Shown here: positions 15,862 to 23,721 of the stretch, in pieces
How positions within the stretch are numbered: the first letter of the stretch is position 1
How the letters are laid out: every line of letters begins with the position of its first letter
The notes under the pieces: generated by a model
Seen by the model: only the letters and a program-made list of their open reading frames with translations
Database searches by the model: none
What the model was told of the DNA's origin: nothing
Program-made: the position numbers and the translations under genes
Assembly (NCBI GenBank): GCA_020344015.1
Contig: CP070812.1
Coordinates: 2,556,197 to 2,599,544 of the forward strand
Origin: Gemmatimonadota bacterium
Lineage (GTDB): Bacteria; Gemmatimonadota; Gemmatimonadetes; Palauibacterales; KS3-K002
Direction of reading: 5' to 3'
DNA: 43,348 nucleotides

Positions 15862-18800
15862 CTAGCTAAACGGTTCGGCCCGCTTGATCCACTTATCCAA
15901 GTCTTTCTCTTTTGGATTAAGCGGGGTTCCCGGATGAATGATCTTCACGGGACACCGTTCGGCAGCCGTCACCAGCTCCCTGAACGTTCCCGCCTTCGGG
16001 TCCTTGATGTACGCCTGCTTCTTGTCGTTGTAGGCGAACAGCTTCTTGTTCAGGTTCGTGCACTCGTTGCAGGTGGTGCAGCGAGCCGTCTCGATGTACG
16101 GCTCTATCGCCAACGCTTCTTCTTCCTCGACCGCCGGCGCCTCGGCGGGCGCCGCAGCCGTCGCCACCGCCGGCTCCGCCACGGCCACCGCCGCACCAGC
16201 CGCGGGTGCGGCGCCGATGTCGAGACCCGAGACGTCCATCGTCAGCGGCTGCAGGCCCGGCGTCGATTCGGCGCGCGTCAGGAGATCGGCCACCGTCAGA
16301 TTACCGTCACCTGCCCGCAGCAACCCTTCGGCCAGACGCCGCGCCACTACCTGCGGGTACTTGGTCTTGAGGTCTGCCAGCTTCGCCTCGTACTCAGCGC
16401 GCAGCGCAGCAACTTTCTTCTCGAACTCTTCCTCGAGCTCGCCCTCGACGATCGAGCGCGCCTCGTCCGTCGCTTTGAGCCCGGCCATCTCCCTCAACTG
16501 CTCCCAAAACAGCAAGCGGTCCTCGGCGAGCTCGACGATCTCGTCGGAGACCGACAGCCGATTGAGGCGTTTCTCGAAGTCGATTGCGTAGATGTAAGGC
16601 CGCTGTCCGTTCCGCTCTTCCTTTGGGATATCGATGTACTCGGCGAACGGCACGAGTTCCTCCTCGTCCACGTCGGCTGGAAGCTTCTTGAAGTGTTTCT
16701 TGAAGCGAGCCTCGGTGGCCGCCCAGTCGGCGATCGTCAGCGGCAGCTCCATCGTCTGCTCCGCACCCTCGTCATCCAGGTACTTGAGCTCGTACTCCGG
16801 CCACCTGTCGTCGACCGACGGGTTACCCTCCAGGTCGAGACGGTCGGTCATCGTTTCGCCGCCGTCCGGGTCGTAGACCAGGAACGGGAAGGCCCGGCTC
16901 TCCAGCGACAGCCGCGCCGCCTGCGTCGCCTGGTCGTCGCCCAACCCGTGCTCGGGCGGGCAGGGGCAGTGCAGGATGAACACCGCCGGGTTGCGGCTCT
17001 GTAGCCCCTTGATCACGCCGCCCAGCAGATGCGTCGGAGACGCCTGGGAGGACTGGAGCACGTAGGTCCCGCGGTGGGCCATGGCGATGAGCCCCATCTC
17101 CTTGCGGGTCTCCTCTTTGCCGTGCTGGTCCTTACCGAAGGCGGCCATGTCGGAGACCTGTCCGGTGAACCCACTCGTGCAGGCCTGGCCACCCGTATTC
17201 GAGTAAACCTGGGTGTCGAGAACGATGATCCTGATCGGCTTGCCCGAGGCCATGAGCCGCGAGGCGTTCTGGAAGCCGATGTCGAGCATCGCTCCGTCGC
17301 CGCCCACCGCGAAGATCGGCGGACAGAGGCCGAACTCGTCGTCGGTGAACTGTCGCCAGTCGAACTTGGCGAAGAACGGCTCATGCTCCTCTGGATCGTA
17401 TTCGCCGGCCAGCTCCAGCTCGGCGCGACGGATCGCGATGAACCCGTTCGCCATCTTCCGCATGTGACCCTCGAAGATGCCGATCGCGATCGAAGGCGCA
17501 TCCTGGAAGAGGTGGTTCGTCCAAGGGAACGGGTACGGGTTGAACGGGTACGTGCTCCCCCAAACCGAAGAACAGCCAGTCGCGTTGGTGAAAGCCGTAA
17601 CCGAGCGGCCCTTACCGCTGGGCCCTTCCGTGTAGCGCCAGTGGAGGTCCTTAAGATCGCGGATCATGCTCGCGATCCTCTCCACTGCTACCTTCTTGGA
17701 GCCCTCCAGCGGAATGTCAACCTCGCCGCTTTCCTCGCCGCTCACGGCGTCGAGGTCCGCATCGGAGGCGAGCAGCCCGCGCGCCTTCGCGTCGAGCTGG
17801 GCGAGCAAGTCCTCCAACTTCGCCACGTGCTGCTTGACCCGCGGCTGCACCACGGCGTTCACCGCCGACAGCATGAGGTGGATACCCGTCTTCTCACCGC
17901 AACCCATGCAGGAGCCGTCGCCGCCATACATCGAGCGATAGTTCTCCTTCTTGAGCAGCAGCGACGAGAGGACACCGATCCCCTCCTCAAGGTTGGCGAT
18001 GTTGATGTAGCGGTCGTCGGTGTCTGGGAGCCACTCCCACAGCTTCCAGTTGCGCCGCAGCTGCTCCACCACCTCCTCGTCCTGCTTCACGGTGACCAGC
18101 GCCTCGTCGGGACAGACCTCGACGCAGAGGTTGCACCCCTTGCAGGCCTGCGGGTCCACGGTGATGGACAGGAGACCGCCGCTTCCCTTCTCCTGCGATT
18201 CCGGTATGTCGAAGAAGGGCGCCGCCTTGGCGATCGGGAACTCGGACAGCGCCAGGTAGACGGGAGTGAACTCCTCGTCCAGTGCCTTCTGTCGTTCGGC
18301 ATCCCAGGCCAGCTTGTCCACGACGTTCTTGTATGCCTGCGAGAGGACGTCGCCGAAGCTGTGGAACGGGACGCCCTTCATGATCTTGCGCGATTCGTTG
18401 GCCAATGGCTTGACGATCTGGCGCATGCGGTCCAGCGACCGTCCGTTTGAGGCGGAAGCGATCGCCGCCTCGATGACCTGTTCGACGCTGTTCACAAGGC
18501 CGGGGATCGCCATGTCCGGACACACGGTCCAGCACTGGCCGCAGCCCGTGCACTTGTCGGCGACGAACTCCGGCACCTCGAACCGCACGTCGGTCATGTC
18601 GCGGATCGTGCTGGTGGCGGCCGGGATCGCGCTTAGCGCGGCGAACGGGTCGGCGATGGGCTCATCGCCGGTCTTGTACAGGTACGCGACCTGCTCCCAG
18701 AAGCGGCCCGGGTTAGCGAAGCCGTCGCGCCAGCCGCTGCCGTCCAGTACCGCAGGCATCTGCGGGGTGCGCGCCGTCTCGTCACCGGCGACCTCGAGCG

Positions 18801-20907
18801 CCGCGTGGTCCAGCTCGATCGCCTCGTCGAAACCGCGCCGGATCACCCGCAGGTTGTCCTCGACGACGCGCTCACCCAGGTAGCCGAACTTCTTGTTCAG
18901 CTGCGCCTTGATCCCGTCGAACAGTGTCTCCTCGGTAAGCCCCTCGCGCTCCATCAGCGGCGCGACCTTGAAGAAGGCGCCCATGAAAGCCGCGCCCTGC
19001 ATGCGGTAGCGAAGCTCGGGATCGGAGGCCTCCTCGGTGGCGATCTTGAACGCGTCGACGGAGAAGACCTTCAGCTTTCGCTCTTTGATCTCGCGTCGCC
19101 CGGCAGCGGGGAAAGTCTCCCACAATTCGGCCGGCTCGAGATCGCTCTGGATGACGAAGACGCCGCCCTGCTCGAGCCCGGCCAGCGGGTTCGAGTGACG
19201 GAAGACGTTGGGATCCGGCGACAGCACCACGTTCACATGCTTGAGCTCGGCGTTGAGCCTGATCGGCTCCTTCGCCAAGGTGCCGTAGAACGTAGTCGGC
19301 TGGCCTTTCTTCTCCGACCCGTACTTCGGGTTCGCCTTGATGTGCCAGCCGAGCAGCTCGAACGCCGTCATCGCCAGGTTCTTGCCCGTCGTGATGGCGC
19401 CCCAGCCGCCGATCGAGTGGATGCGGATGGAGACCGAGCCCTCCGGGTGCAGGTTGATGTCACCCGGGGGGTCGAGCGCCAGGTGCGAGAGATCCGGGTA
19501 CGACTCGAGCAAGCGCTCCTGCCAGATCTGGAGCTTCGGCAGCCGAGTGCCCTTGCGGATGAAGTCGATACCCAAATAGAACAGCCGCCTGCCCTGGCCG
19601 TCGGGCAGCATGTTGTCAACGGCGGCGATGATGTCGCCGGGCTGCAGGTCACGGCTCCCCATGCCGAAGGCGCCGGAGTAGAACTCGGGCACCTCGGCGG
19701 GCGTGATGGCGGCGAGCCCCGGGTGCGGCTGCACACCGTTCTTGGCCCGGCCGTTCTCGATCGCCCGGCCCATAGCGGCCCGCACCTCCCGGAGGATCGG
19801 CAGGTCCACCGCCAACGGCTGGTCGGTGCGCTCGAGTACGGCGACCGCCTTCTTCCCCCTCAACATCTTCGTGATCAGGTCCGCCGGGAACGGACGGAAC
19901 ATGGTCAGGTTGAGTACGCCGACCTTGATACCGCGGGTCTCGCGCAGGTAATCGACGACGGCCTCGGCGTTCCAGACCACCGAACCCTGCCCGATCAGCA
20001 CGTACTCGGCATCGTCCAGCCGGTAGCCCGTCGCCCGTGCGTAGCGGCGGCCGGTCAGCCGGAAGTACTCGTCCATCGCCCTGTCGGCGAGCGATTGGAC
20101 GTGATCGAAGAAGAAGGGCCGCTGCGCGGCGACGCCCTGAGCGTAGCTGTCCTGGTTTTGTACCACCCCGATCATCGCGGGATAGTCGAGGTCGAACACC
20201 TCGGGAATGCGACGGCGCGTCTCGCCGAAGACCATCTTCTGCGCCGGGGTCACCGACTCGATGATGTCCGCCGGGTCGCCCAGGTACTCTTTAATTAGCT
20301 CGCGCTCCGGCAGCATCATCGACTCGATGACGTGGCTCGTCAGGAACCCATCCTGAGCGCAGGCACCCGGGTTGAGCGACAGCTCGGCGATGCGATGGGA
20401 GATCAGGGTCAGATCGGCCAACTCCTGCACGTTCTTAGCGAACACCAGGAAGAAGCCGGTGTCGTCGATCGCATGATAGTCGTCGTGCCCTGCGTGCACG
20501 TTGAGCGCGTGCTTGGTCATCGCCCGGCAGGCGATGTTCAGCACGTACGTCAGTCGCTTACCCACGGCGGCGTAGAGCGACTCGTGCATGTAGGCGATGC
20601 CCTGGCCGCTCGAGAAGTTCGTGGCACGCAGGCCCGTCATGCTCATACCCGCCGTTACCGCGGCTGCGGCGTGTTCGCCCTCGGGCTCGAAGAAAATCAG
20701 CTTGCGACCGTTTACGTTCAGCTTACCGGCTGCGACGGCGGCCGCCCAACCTTCACCCATCTGGGTGGACGGTGTGATCGGGTAAGCGCCTGCGCCCTCG
20801 CTCGCCGAAGTCTCCATCGCCACGGCGGCCTCACTGCCGTCCATGGCGGTGCGAACGCCGGGATACCGAGGCGCGGTCGCGCCAGCCTTGTCTTTCTTTC
20901 GGATCAT
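15862..20907 (-). CDS. Giant pyruvate:ferredoxin oxidoreductase with C-terminal ferredoxin
   Basis: 1681 aa, about 500 longer than usual NifJ/POR. It oxidises a 2-oxoacid, most likely pyruvate, to acyl-CoA and CO2 with reduction of ferredoxin. Domain I has YPITPST (Thr45) and ACRA (Arg128), the pyruvate-contacting residues. Domain II is about 290-440 and the gamma-type domain III about 495-690. Two [4Fe-4S] motifs lie at Cys786-797 and Cys922-933, unusually far apart. The TPP domain has DGSCMGCG (997-1004), GGDGAMLD (1202-1209) and YSNTGGQ (1235-1241). A coiled coil (about 1480-1525), an Ala/Pro linker (about 1565-1598) and a ferredoxin-like domain (CTTCNEC at 1610, CP at 1652) follow. The ATG overlaps the rnfB stop (ATGA). 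Confidence 0.92.
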   Translation of the reverse strand: MIRKKDKAGATAPRYPGVRTAMDGSEAAVAMETSASEGAGAYPITPSTQMGEGWAAAVAAGKLNVNGRKLIFFEPEGEHAAAAVTAGMSMTGLRATNFSSGQGIAYMHESLYAAVGKRLTYVLNIACRAMTKHALNVHAGHDDYHAIDDTGFFLVFAKNVQELADLTLISHRIAELSLNPGACAQDGFLTSHVIESMMLPERELIKEYLGDPADIIESVTPAQKMVFGETRRRIPEVFDLDYPAMIGVVQNQDSYAQGVAAQRPFFFDHVQSLADRAMDEYFRLTGRRYARATGYRLDDAEYVLIGQGSVVWNAEAVVDYLRETRGIKVGVLNLTMFRPFPADLITKMLRGKKAVAVLERTDQPLAVDLPILREVRAAMGRAIENGRAKNGVQPHPGLAAITPAEVPEFYSGAFGMGSRDLQPGDIIAAVDNMLPDGQGRRLFYLGIDFIRKGTRLPKLQIWQERLLESYPDLSHLALDPPGDINLHPEGSVSIRIHSIGGWGAITTGKNLAMTAFELLGWHIKANPKYGSEKKGQPTTFYGTLAKEPIRLNAELKHVNVVLSPDPNVFRHSNPLAGLEQGGVFVIQSDLEPAELWETFPAAGRREIKERKLKVFSVDAFKIATEEASDPELRYRMQGAAFMGAFFKVAPLMEREGLTEETLFDGIKAQLNKKFGYLGERVVEDNLRVIRRGFDEAIELDHAALEVAGDETARTPQMPAVLDGSGWRDGFANPGRFWEQVAYLYKTGDEPIADPFAALSAIPAATSTIRDMTDVRFEVPEFVADKCTGCGQCWTVCPDMAIPGLVNSVEQVIEAAIASASNGRSLDRMRQIVKPLANESRKIMKGVPFHSFGDVLSQAYKNVVDKLAWDAERQKALDEEFTPVYLALSEFPIAKAAPFFDIPESQEKGSGGLLSITVDPQACKGCNLCVEVCPDEALVTVKQDEEVVEQLRRNWKLWEWLPDTDDRYINIANLEEGIGVLSSLLLKKENYRSMYGGDGSCMGCGEKTGIHLMLSAVNAVVQPRVKQHVAKLEDLLAQLDAKARGLLASDADLDAVSGEESGEVDIPLEGSKKVAVERIASMIRDLKDLHWRYTEGPSGKGRSVTAFTNATGCSSVWGSTYPFNPYPFPWTNHLFQDAPSIAIGIFEGHMRKMANGFIAIRRAELELAGEYDPEEHEPFFAKFDWRQFTDDEFGLCPPIFAVGGDGAMLDIGFQNASRLMASGKPIRIIVLDTQVYSNTGGQACTSGFTGQVSDMAAFGKDQHGKEETRKEMGLIAMAHRGTYVLQSSQASPTHLLGGVIKGLQSRNPAVFILHCPCPPEHGLGDDQATQAARLSLESRAFPFLVYDPDGGETMTDRLDLEGNPSVDDRWPEYELKYLDDEGAEQTMELPLTIADWAATEARFKKHFKKLPADVDEEELVPFAEYIDIPKEERNGQRPYIYAIDFEKRLNRLSVSDEIVELAEDRLLFWEQLREMAGLKATDEARSIVEGELEEEFEKKVAALRAEYEAKLADLKTKYPQVVARRLAEGLLRAGDGNLTVADLLTRAESTPGLQPLTMDVSGLDIGAAPAAGAAVAVAEPAVATAAAPAEAPAVEEEEALAIEPYIETARCTTCNECTNLNKKLFAYNDKKQAYIKDPKAGTFRELVTAAERCPVKIIHPGTPLNPKEKDLDKWIKRAEPFS

Positions 20908-21755
20908 GCGACTTCACTCCGTATTGGTTGGGGCATGTCGGCGAACTGCTGGCCTTCGACCCAGACGATCGCATCCGTCGGGCAACGTTCGATGGCCTTC
21001 AGGTCCGCGAGTTCGTTCTTACTGTAGTCGATCACTGCCAGACCGTTCCTAATCTCGATGAGACCGGGCGCCGCATCGGTCGCGCAGAGGCCGCAACCGG
21101 TGCAGGCCACTTTGCAGATCTCCTCTGCCTCATCACCCTCGAGCAGGCTCTTACACTGCACGATCAGCTGGTGCGTGACCGGCATGACCTCGAACAGGTC
21201 TCTCGGGCAGGCTTCGACGCAATCTTCGCAGGCCGTGCAGCGATCGGGGATGACGACCGGCAGGCCGTAGTGGTTCATGTAGATCGCGTCGTAGTCGCAG
21301 ACCCGCTCGCAATCGGCGAGCCCGAGACACGACCAGGCGCACCCTTTGCCGCCGGCACCGACGGCGGCGGCGGCACCGCAGGTCTCGAGGCCGATGTACT
21401 CGGCGCGCCGTAACGAGACATGCGAGCCGCCGGCGCAGAAGAGGCGCGCGACTCGCTTGACCGCCTCACCGGCATCGACGCCCAGGTACTCGGCGATGTC
21501 GACCACGTCCTCAGCGCCCAACTGAGTGCACGACGCCGGCTGCACCACCCCGCCGACCAACTCCTCGGCGAAGGCGCGGCAGCCGGCCGAGCCGCAGGCG
21601 CCGCAGTTGGAACCGGGCAGCATATCCGACACGGCATCGATGCGCGGATCCTCCCACACCTTGAGCTTCTTGTTGGCCAAGGCGATCAGGATGGCGAAGC
21701 TGAGGGCCACGCCCCCGAGAATCGCCACGGATACCGCAATCGCCGCTACATCCAT
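20904..21755 (-). CDS. rnfB: Rnf electron transport complex subunit RnfB
   Basis: A 283-aa ferredoxin-oxidising subunit. It has an N-terminal membrane helix (about 5-27), then the RnfB cluster motif Cys51-54-59 with Cys76. A second group is at Cys140-144-150-154, a classical [4Fe-4S] site at Cys174-177-180-184, and another Cys-rich stretch at 215-225 with CP at 259-260. RnfB takes electrons from ferredoxin on the cytoplasmic side. It is not beside rnfC as usual; it lies upstream of the giant oxidoreductase and overlaps it by 4 bp. The start ATG is close behind the stop of the unknown gene. Confidence 0.93.
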   Translation of the reverse strand: MDVAAIAVSVAILGGVALSFAILIALANKKLKVWEDPRIDAVSDMLPGSNCGACGSAGCRAFAEELVGGVVQPASCTQLGAEDVVDIAEYLGVDAGEAVKRVARLFCAGGSHVSLRRAEYIGLETCGAAAAVGAGGKGCAWSCLGLADCERVCDYDAIYMNHYGLPVVIPDRCTACEDCVEACPRDLFEVMPVTHQLIVQCKSLLEGDEAEEICKVACTGCGLCATDAAPGLIEIRNGLAVIDYSKNELADLKAIERCPTDAIVWVEGQQFADMPQPIRSEVA

Positions 21756-21758
21756 CCG

Positions 21759-22778
21759 CTATCCGGCATCGCTCAGGTCGGCCTGGCTGAGCAGCCACGC
21801 CGCCAGCTTGTCCACCTTGGTCGCCACCGGTCCGGCAGCCGGTGCCGCGCCCTCCTCCCCCTCCGCGTCGACAGACGGCCCGCCCGCCAGCGTCTTCAGC
21901 TGTTCGAGCTCGTCCAGCTGCTGGCGGACGCTCATCCCACCCACAGCATTCTTAGGACTCTGCTCGGGGAAGCTGATCAGCTCGAGGCGAGCCGCCGGAC
22001 TCGAACCAGCCGCCGGATCGTGGATGAACTGGGCTGCCGACTCCGGCATGAGTGCTGCAACGGCCGGCCCCTCGGTCGCAGCGAAACGCTCGAGTCCCGC
22101 GCCTGCGGCGGTCTGCAGCACGAAGGTCGACGGTGTGATCAACCGTACCAAGGGAGCGGGCGCGACATCGCCGCTGACCACCAGGACGATCTTTATATTC
22201 CCGTCGAGAAATTCGGCCAGGTCACCGGCGTGGAGGCCGGCGCCCTCGAGCTCGACCACGAGTGGCGGAGCCAGCCGGCGCTCCGCCTGGTTCCAGCGCT
22301 CGAACCCCAGGGGGGCCAGCAGCTTGTCCTCGTTCTTCGAGTTCAGGCTCCCCGCCCTCGCCATCCCGGCAAGACGCGCGGCGGCGAAGCCACGACCGAT
22401 CTCGGCCAGCCGATCGGCTACGGCCTCTCGCAGCCGGCCGCCCGGCTTCACCCTCACACAAAAGGCATCTTCGCCACCGGAGGAGATGCCACGGAGGATA
22501 TCGTACGCCTTCTCCACCTTGCCGAGCGTGTCCGGATCACCCTCTAGCGTGGCGCTCGTTGTCAGGTTGGCGAAGCGCTCGAAGTCGATGCGCCCGGCGG
22601 CAAACACACCGAGGCCCGCCGCAACGCCCCCGTCGCTAGCCTCGTCCTCCGACCGATGGGTGGCCAGGTACCCGCGCACCTCCTCGACGGTGGTGACCAC
22701 CGCGGAGCGGTACAACTCTATCGGACCGGCCAGCGCGCTCAGCGCCTTCTCGACCCTTGGATCTGACTCAGACGGCAT
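21759..22778 (-). CDS. Unknown 339-residue protein in the kor-rnf operon
   Basis: No family was recognised. The protein is soluble with no signal peptide or membrane helix. It has an acidic helical N-terminus, a mixed alpha/beta middle (VKPGGRLREAVADRLAEIG, then NIKIVLVVSGDVAPAPLVR), and a Pro/Ala/Glu-rich linker before a short C-terminal helix (KVDKLAAWLLSQADL). It contains essentially one Cys, so it does not carry an Fe-S cluster of its own. ATG at 22778 has AGGAG 10 nt upstream and overlaps the korB stop by 11 bp. Being coupled between korB and rnfB suggests an assembly, scaffolding or docking role, which is only inference. Confidence 0.8.
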   Translation of the reverse strand: MPSESDPRVEKALSALAGPIELYRSAVVTTVEEVRGYLATHRSEDEASDGGVAAGLGVFAAGRIDFERFANLTTSATLEGDPDTLGKVEKAYDILRGISSGGEDAFCVRVKPGGRLREAVADRLAEIGRGFAAARLAGMARAGSLNSKNEDKLLAPLGFERWNQAERRLAPPLVVELEGAGLHAGDLAEFLDGNIKIVLVVSGDVAPAPLVRLITPSTFVLQTAAGAGLERFAATEGPAVAALMPESAAQFIHDPAAGSSPAARLELISFPEQSPKNAVGGMSVRQQLDELEQLKTLAGGPSVDAEGEEGAAPAAGPVATKVDKLAAWLLSQADLSDAG

Positions 22779-23721
22779 ATCGATCAAACTCCTGGTTTAG
22801 CAGCTCGACCTTCTCCTCTGCCGTGCGCACCGGCAGCCTGCGGAGATCCTCGTAACGCGGCCGCTTCTCGTTCCTGTAGAAGATGCCGAGTCGGAACCTG
22901 TCGAACGGCTCGGCGAGCCGGCGCGCCTCGTCGAGGTTGCCGGGATCGTGAATGATCTGGTTTTTGTAGATCTCATCCAGATCGGGTATATGAATCCCGT
23001 CGTCGTGGATGAGCATCTCGATCGCGTCGGGCTGGCGTACGGCATCCTCGTAGATCTTCTCGGTGTAGACCGGACAGCGCTGCAGGATCCGCACGAAGGC
23101 GAAGCCCTTGTGGTGATACGCCGCCTTCAAGGTCTCGAACAGGTGCGCCGGGATCCACTCCGCCGTCTGCGCGACGAAGGAAGCGTTGGTTACGCCGAGC
23201 GTCGCCGTCAGCGGGTTAAGCGCTTCCAGGTAGCTGCCGTACGGCTGGGTGTTGCTCGGGAACGTGGCCGGCGTCGTCGGCGAAGTCTGCCCCTTCGTCA
23301 GACCGTACATGTTGTTGTCGAGCAGCAGGACCACCATGTCAACGTTGTAGCGGATCGCGTGGATCCAGTGGCCGGCGCCGATCGAGCAGCAGTCGCCGTC
23401 GCCCATCGTCACGAACACATCGAGATCGGGCCGCTCGAGCTTGATGCCGGTGGCAGCCGGTATTGCCCGCCCGTGCAAGCCGTGGAAACCGTACGTCTTC
23501 ATGTAGTGCGGAAAGCGGCTCGAGCAGCCGATGCCGGAGACGAAGACCGTCTGCTCGGGCTTCAGCTGCTCCTCTTCGAGTAGCCGCTGCATGGCCGTCA
23601 GGATGCTGTGGTCGCCGCACCCCGGACACCAGCGAGCGATGGCGCCCTGGTAGTCCTCCATCTCGAAGTGGCGATCGTCGACGACCCCACAGCTCAGCAG
23701 CGAGCATCCCAAGTGCGTCAT
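22768..23721 (-). CDS. korB: 2-oxoacid:ferredoxin oxidoreductase beta subunit (KorB)
   Basis: A 317-aa TPP-binding beta subunit. RWCPGCGDHSIL (Cys32, Cys35) contributes to the [4Fe-4S] cluster. GDGDCCSIGAGHW (107-119) and the NMYGLTKGQ loop (about 137-145) form the Mg-TPP site. Together with KorA it converts 2-oxoglutarate, or a related 2-oxoacid, to the CoA thioester while reducing ferredoxin. The ATG at 23721 overlaps the korA stop (ATGA); a longer upstream frame inside korA is not used, and an internal ATG at MEDYQG is an alternative. KorAB of Thauera and Azoarcus feed benzoyl-CoA reductase, a relevant parallel. Confidence 0.93.
   Translation of the reverse strand: MTHLGCSLLSCGVVDDRHFEMEDYQGAIARWCPGCGDHSILTAMQRLLEEEQLKPEQTVFVSGIGCSSRFPHYMKTYGFHGLHGRAIPAATGIKLERPDLDVFVTMGDGDCCSIGAGHWIHAIRYNVDMVVLLLDNNMYGLTKGQTSPTTPATFPSNTQPYGSYLEALNPLTATLGVTNASFVAQTAEWIPAHLFETLKAAYHHKGFAFVRILQRCPVYTEKIYEDAVRQPDAIEMLIHDDGIHIPDLDEIYKNQIIHDPGNLDEARRLAEPFDRFRLGIFYRNEKRPRYEDLRRLPVRTAEEKVELLNQEFDRYAV

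Noticed and set aside
17029..20298. Long plus-strand open frames (473 and 497 codons) over the POR gene
   Set aside because: They are antisense to a gene with clear POR motifs and have no recognisable domain.
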